Source: JBGSPQ01 sp041738505 (lineage in GTDB: Bacteria > Patescibacteriota > Gracilibacteria > UBA1369). Taken from it: 17,054 bases of DNA. The stretch is taken from assembly GCA_041738505.1 (NCBI GenBank), contig JBGSPQ010000042.1, positions 1-17,054 of the forward strand, in the 5' to 3' direction. Shown in pieces: positions 15,191 to 17,054 of the stretch. The position numbers and the translations under genes were made by a program. The notes beneath the pieces were generated by a model. That model worked only from the letters and a program-made list of their open reading frames with translations. It was not told where the DNA came from and did no database searches. Every line of letters begins with the position of its first letter. Positions within the stretch are counted from its first letter, which is position 1.

Positions 15191-15265
15191 GCCGCTCGCT
15201 AATGCGGGCGGTCATGCATGCACGGGTTTATCAACCCGTAAAAGAGGCTCCCGAAAGGTTGAGCC
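15191..15265 (+). ncRNA. Candidate structured RNA, three tandem hairpins
   Basis: Hairpin 1: GCCGCTCGC (15191-15199) with GCGGGCGGT (15204-15212), nine pairs including two G-U, loop TAAT. Hairpin 2: ACGGGTT (15222-15228) with AACCCGT (15233-15239), loop TATC. Hairpin 3: GGCTCCC (15246-15252) with GG plus GAGCC (15257-15265), closed by a GAAA tetraloop. The close spacing, a GNRA loop and a promoter upstream favour a folded RNA or leader. It matches no class I know. Confidence 0.45.
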
Positions 15266-15345
15266 CACCGTTTAGGATTGGGTCGAATTGGCGATCTTTG
15301 ACAATTGGCCTATCTTCATATTTTTAGTTTATTTAGTTAAATAGT

Positions 15346-15438
15346 GTTTTTGGGGGATGTCGCCTCTTGCGGGTTTGTGATTTTGTAAAATATTAAACCG
15401 CTTCACAGGCCGGTAAGAGGCGATACGTCCTCAAAAAC
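15346..15438 (+). ncRNA. Long imperfect stem-loop, candidate ncRNA or recombination site
   Basis: Outer stem: GTTTTTGGGG (15346-15355) with TCCTCAAAAAC (15428-15438), then CGCCTCTT (15361-15368) with AAGAGGCG (15415-15422), all with small bulges. Inside, GCGGGTTT (15369-15376) pairs with AAACCGC (15395-15401). About 30 pairs over 93 bases, far more than expected in a spacer. It may be the apical part of the same transcript as the three hairpins upstream. A cruciform-type DNA site is the alternative. Confidence 0.45.
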
Positions 15439-15650
15439 TTCAAATTGTTGTCAGGCACGCACCAAGTGTGCCAAACCAACACCAACCGGATTCCGCCTAA
15501 AAAACGGAAAACACAAGAAAGGAAGTGAAAAACTCAAAACCATAACCCTCAACCCTAATCAGAAAAGAAAGGAGGCAATGACAGAAAAGAGCGAATGCTT
15601 GGCTTGATAGAGTTGGCTTCTTATCTTACTAAACCCGGAATCACAACGTT

Positions 15651-15657
15651 AGAGGAG
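15651..15657 (+). promoter_or_regulatory. Shine-Dalgarno of cassette 2 barrel gene
   Basis: AGAGGAG, 8 bases before ATG 15666, a good SD that supports this start. The equivalent gene of cassette 1 has none. Confidence 0.65.
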
Positions 15658-15665
15658 ATACGAAC

Positions 15666-16790
15666 ATGCGCAAATACGCGCTCGCCGCAATCGCGGCAAT
15701 GTGTCTGCTTCTCGTCGGTCTTTCGGCTTCGGCCCAAGACCGGCAGTCGGCCGCCCCGCAAGGGACGGCCTACACGACCCCCGATCCGGCGGCCTTCGTG
15801 ACGCGCGTCTTCGTGACGCGTGGACAGGAGACCACCGGGCAGGTGAACGGTTCTTCCGTGCACCTGAATTCGGACGAAACGCTCTCGGTGGTATGGATGT
15901 CCAGCGCGCTCAAGTGCGACGGCTCCAGTCCGGCGGAAGCAGGTAAGTTTTCGGCGCCTTCGGGTGCCGCGCTAACCTGCGCGACGGAGACACAAGGCGT
16001 GATGAGCGGTATCACCGCCGTCACGGCACGAGTCCCTGCTCCGCTCTCCAGTGGAAGCTACTCGTTCAATGTCGAGGGCTGCGCTTCGTGCGCACGCGAC
16101 ATCATGGTCACGACCAACGATCCCTTCCTCACGACGACGACCGGCTACGACCGGGACCAGGTGGACGCGAAGCTCAGCGAAGTCGGCAACAGCGACAACT
16201 GCTGCGATCTCGCGGGCGGCTACATCATGATGCCCGATACGAGCGACTCCACGGCGACCATGGGACACGGATTCAATCTGTTGTTCCAGGCTCGGCCGCA
16301 CAAGTGGTTCGGGCTCGGCCTGCAGTACTCCTATCTGGTTAGCAACGTCTGGCTGAACCCGCTCTTGCGGGATCCATTCACCGACGATGACCAGCCGGAG
16401 CATCTGCACCAGATCCACGGGCGCGCGGTTCTTTCGGCACCCGTCATCGAAGGCGACCACGACTGGCTTCGTCTCGAGATCGGGGCTCTCATCGGAGGGT
16501 CCATTTGGCATTACGAGACACTGCAGTACAAGCAGTATCTCGGAACAGGCCAGCTAGAGGCATCCAACAACGAGACGATCGGGACGTTTGACCTGGGTGC
16601 TACCGGGGGTGTGAACTTCTACCCCCACGAGAACGTGCTGTTGCAACTCGGCATCGACGCCGTCACGAATGTGAACGGGATCAACCGCATGCGCAGCAAC
16701 ACGACGGCTGCCGAACGCGAAGAGCCGGAGTCCGGAGACGGACACGACTTGCGCCTCGGTATGCGATTCAACCTGGGAGTAGCCTTCTAG
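15666..16790 (+). CDS. Secreted protein with C-terminal outer-membrane-type beta-barrel, cassette copy 2
   Basis: 374 residues with a textbook signal peptide: MRKYALAAIAAMCLLLVG core and cleavage after ASA (residues 21-23). The mature protein aligns end to end with the 12898 product, sharing LSVVWMS, GVMSGITAVTARVPAP, CARDI, LLFQARPH, LGLQYSY, PEHLHQIHGRAVL, GDHDWLRLE and the Phe-ended RFNLGVAF. The paired Cys (SCARD, DNCCDL) are conserved, consistent with oxidation outside the cytoplasm. The family is unnamed; an eight-strand-type barrel with an N-terminal periplasmic or surface domain is inferred. Codons are G+C-rich: 39 of 60 bases at 16401-16460 are G or C against 30 of 60 in the aligned 13741-13800. 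It has an SD. The lipoprotein partner starts 18 bases later. Confidence 0.88.
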   Translation: MRKYALAAIAAMCLLLVGLSASAQDRQSAAPQGTAYTTPDPAAFVTRVFVTRGQETTGQVNGSSVHLNSDETLSVVWMSSALKCDGSSPAEAGKFSAPSGAALTCATETQGVMSGITAVTARVPAPLSSGSYSFNVEGCASCARDIMVTTNDPFLTTTTGYDRDQVDAKLSEVGNSDNCCDLAGGYIMMPDTSDSTATMGHGFNLLFQARPHKWFGLGLQYSYLVSNVWLNPLLRDPFTDDDQPEHLHQIHGRAVLSAPVIEGDHDWLRLEIGALIGGSIWHYETLQYKQYLGTGQLEASNNETIGTFDLGATGGVNFYPHENVLLQLGIDAVTNVNGINRMRSNTTAAEREEPESGDGHDLRLGMRFNLGVAF

Positions 16791-16797
16791 AGGAGGG
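16791..16797 (+). promoter_or_regulatory. Shine-Dalgarno of cassette 2 lipoprotein gene
   Basis: AGGAGGG directly after the upstream TAG, 11 bases before ATG 16809. A GTG at 16802 is nearer but opens a frame without lipoprotein features. Confidence 0.55.
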
Positions 16798-16808
16798 AAC
16801 GGTGAACC

Positions 16809-17054
16809 ATGAAAATCTCAAACTGGTTTTTGGGAATCGTTCTCTGCACTCTTGCCATTTCGGTGGCGGGGTGTGGAGAAACCGTGAATCCTCCTCAGGG
16901 TTCGCGGTACTGTCTCGGTGGGCTTTGTCCCGATGGCGGTTCGAACGCGGGAGCCGCGGGAACCGGTACAGGGGGGACGGGTGCTGCGGGTACTGGTGGT
17001 AGCGGCGACGCGGCTACCGGCGGAACCGGCGCGACTGGTGGCACGGGTGGAACC
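16809..17054 (+). CDS. Gly-rich lipoprotein, cassette copy 2 (cut by window end)
   Basis: 82 codons are visible. The signal MKISNWFLGIVLCTLAIS ends in VAGC (lipid Cys 22). The head GCGETVNPPQGSRYCLGGLCPD matches GCGETVNPPEGSRFCYGGPCPD of the 14179 product almost residue for residue. A Gly/Thr/Ala-rich stalk (GTGGTGAAGTGGSG) then runs off the edge. By analogy a Cys-rich Stig1-like end is expected beyond the window. The start is chosen because only this frame gives a lipoprotein signal and the homologous head; the frame opening at GTG 16802 is a shadow. Same order and spacing as cassette 1, so both copies form barrel-lipoprotein pairs. G+C-rich with an SD. Confidence 0.88.
   Translation, partial: MKISNWFLGIVLCTLAISVAGCGETVNPPQGSRYCLGGLCPDGGSNAGAAGTGTGGTGAAGTGGSGDAATGGTGATGGTGGT

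Larger units (their letters stand above)
15028..15665 (+). other. 638-bp intergenic region without a convincing protein gene
   Basis: No coding frame here has good support. The region contains a promoter (15102-15130), three successive hairpins (15191-15265), a second TTGACA (15298-15303), a long imperfect stem-loop (15346-15438), smaller hairpins GGCAC/GTGCC (about 15453-15472) and TTCCG/CGGAA (about 15494-15513), and AAAGGAGG (15568-15575) just before ATG of a 9-codon frame. A weak promoter for the gene at 15666 could be TTGATA (15604-15609) and TACTAA (15627-15632). It separates the two cassettes and marks the change from host-like to G+C-rich sequence. Confidence 0.6.

Noticed and set aside
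15118..15327. 69-codon frame in the spacer
   Set aside because: It begins before the proposed -10, runs through stable hairpins, has no SD and its product has no coding character.
15578..15607. Nine-codon frame MTEKSECLA preceded by AAAGGAGG
   Set aside because: The SD is only 2 bases from the ATG, too close for efficient initiation. A leader peptide cannot be excluded but is not supported.
16802..17002. 66-codon frame starting at GTG next to the SD
   Set aside because: Wrong frame: the ATG at 16809 gives a lipoprotein signal and a head nearly identical to the copy 1 lipoprotein.
1..17054. CRISPR array, tRNA or rRNA genes
   Set aside because: No regularly spaced repeats, cloverleaf or rRNA segments could be recognised by eye; a tRNA scan was not possible here.

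Overview
The window reads as a chromosome segment of a small-genome bacterium, most likely a member of the Patescibacteria / Candidate Phyla Radiation (CPR). This is inferred, not shown by a marker phylogeny. The reasons are mid-to-low G+C, A-rich translation starts that mostly lack Shine-Dalgarno (SD) sequences, large orphan proteins, an acidic/lysine-rich tail on ribosomal protein L19, and core genes interleaved with unrelated accessory genes. TGA acts as a stop (tig, csaB and the phosphodiesterase gene end on it), so the code is not the UGA=Gly code of Gracilibacteria/SR1.

Layout. 1-134: C-terminal end of an integrase-type transposase. 180-6095 (minus): four tightly packed genes for large or small proteins of unknown function, two of them with hydrophobic segments. 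6235-10042 (plus): trigger factor, a LapA-like membrane protein, a winged-helix/degenerate nucleotidyltransferase protein, ribosomal protein L19 and RNase HII, with promoters and one clear terminator. 10031-10873: a G+C-rich lipoprotein gene on the minus strand with its own promoter and SD, framed by two copies of a palindromic repeat. 10879-12716 (minus): a CsaB-like polysaccharide pyruvyl transferase overlapping a glycerophosphodiester phosphodiesterase, a likely envelope operon.

12898-17054 (plus) is the most unusual part. It holds two tandem, diverged copies of the same two-gene cassette: a secreted protein with a Cys-containing N-terminal domain and a C-terminal outer-membrane-type beta-barrel ending in Phe, followed by a lipoprotein with a conserved head (GCGETVNPP), a Gly-rich stalk and, in copy 1, two Stig1-like Cys repeats. 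Copy 1 has host-like composition, no clear SD and N-terminal extensions. Copy 2 is G+C-rich, has SDs and standard signal peptides. Between them lies about 640 bp without a convincing protein gene but with a good promoter and several strong RNA hairpins.

Taken together, a CPR-like backbone seems to have acquired envelope genes (cassette 1 earlier, cassette 2 and the 10172-10636 lipoprotein more recently) from a G+C-rich diderm donor. A chimeric assembly must be excluded before building on that reading.
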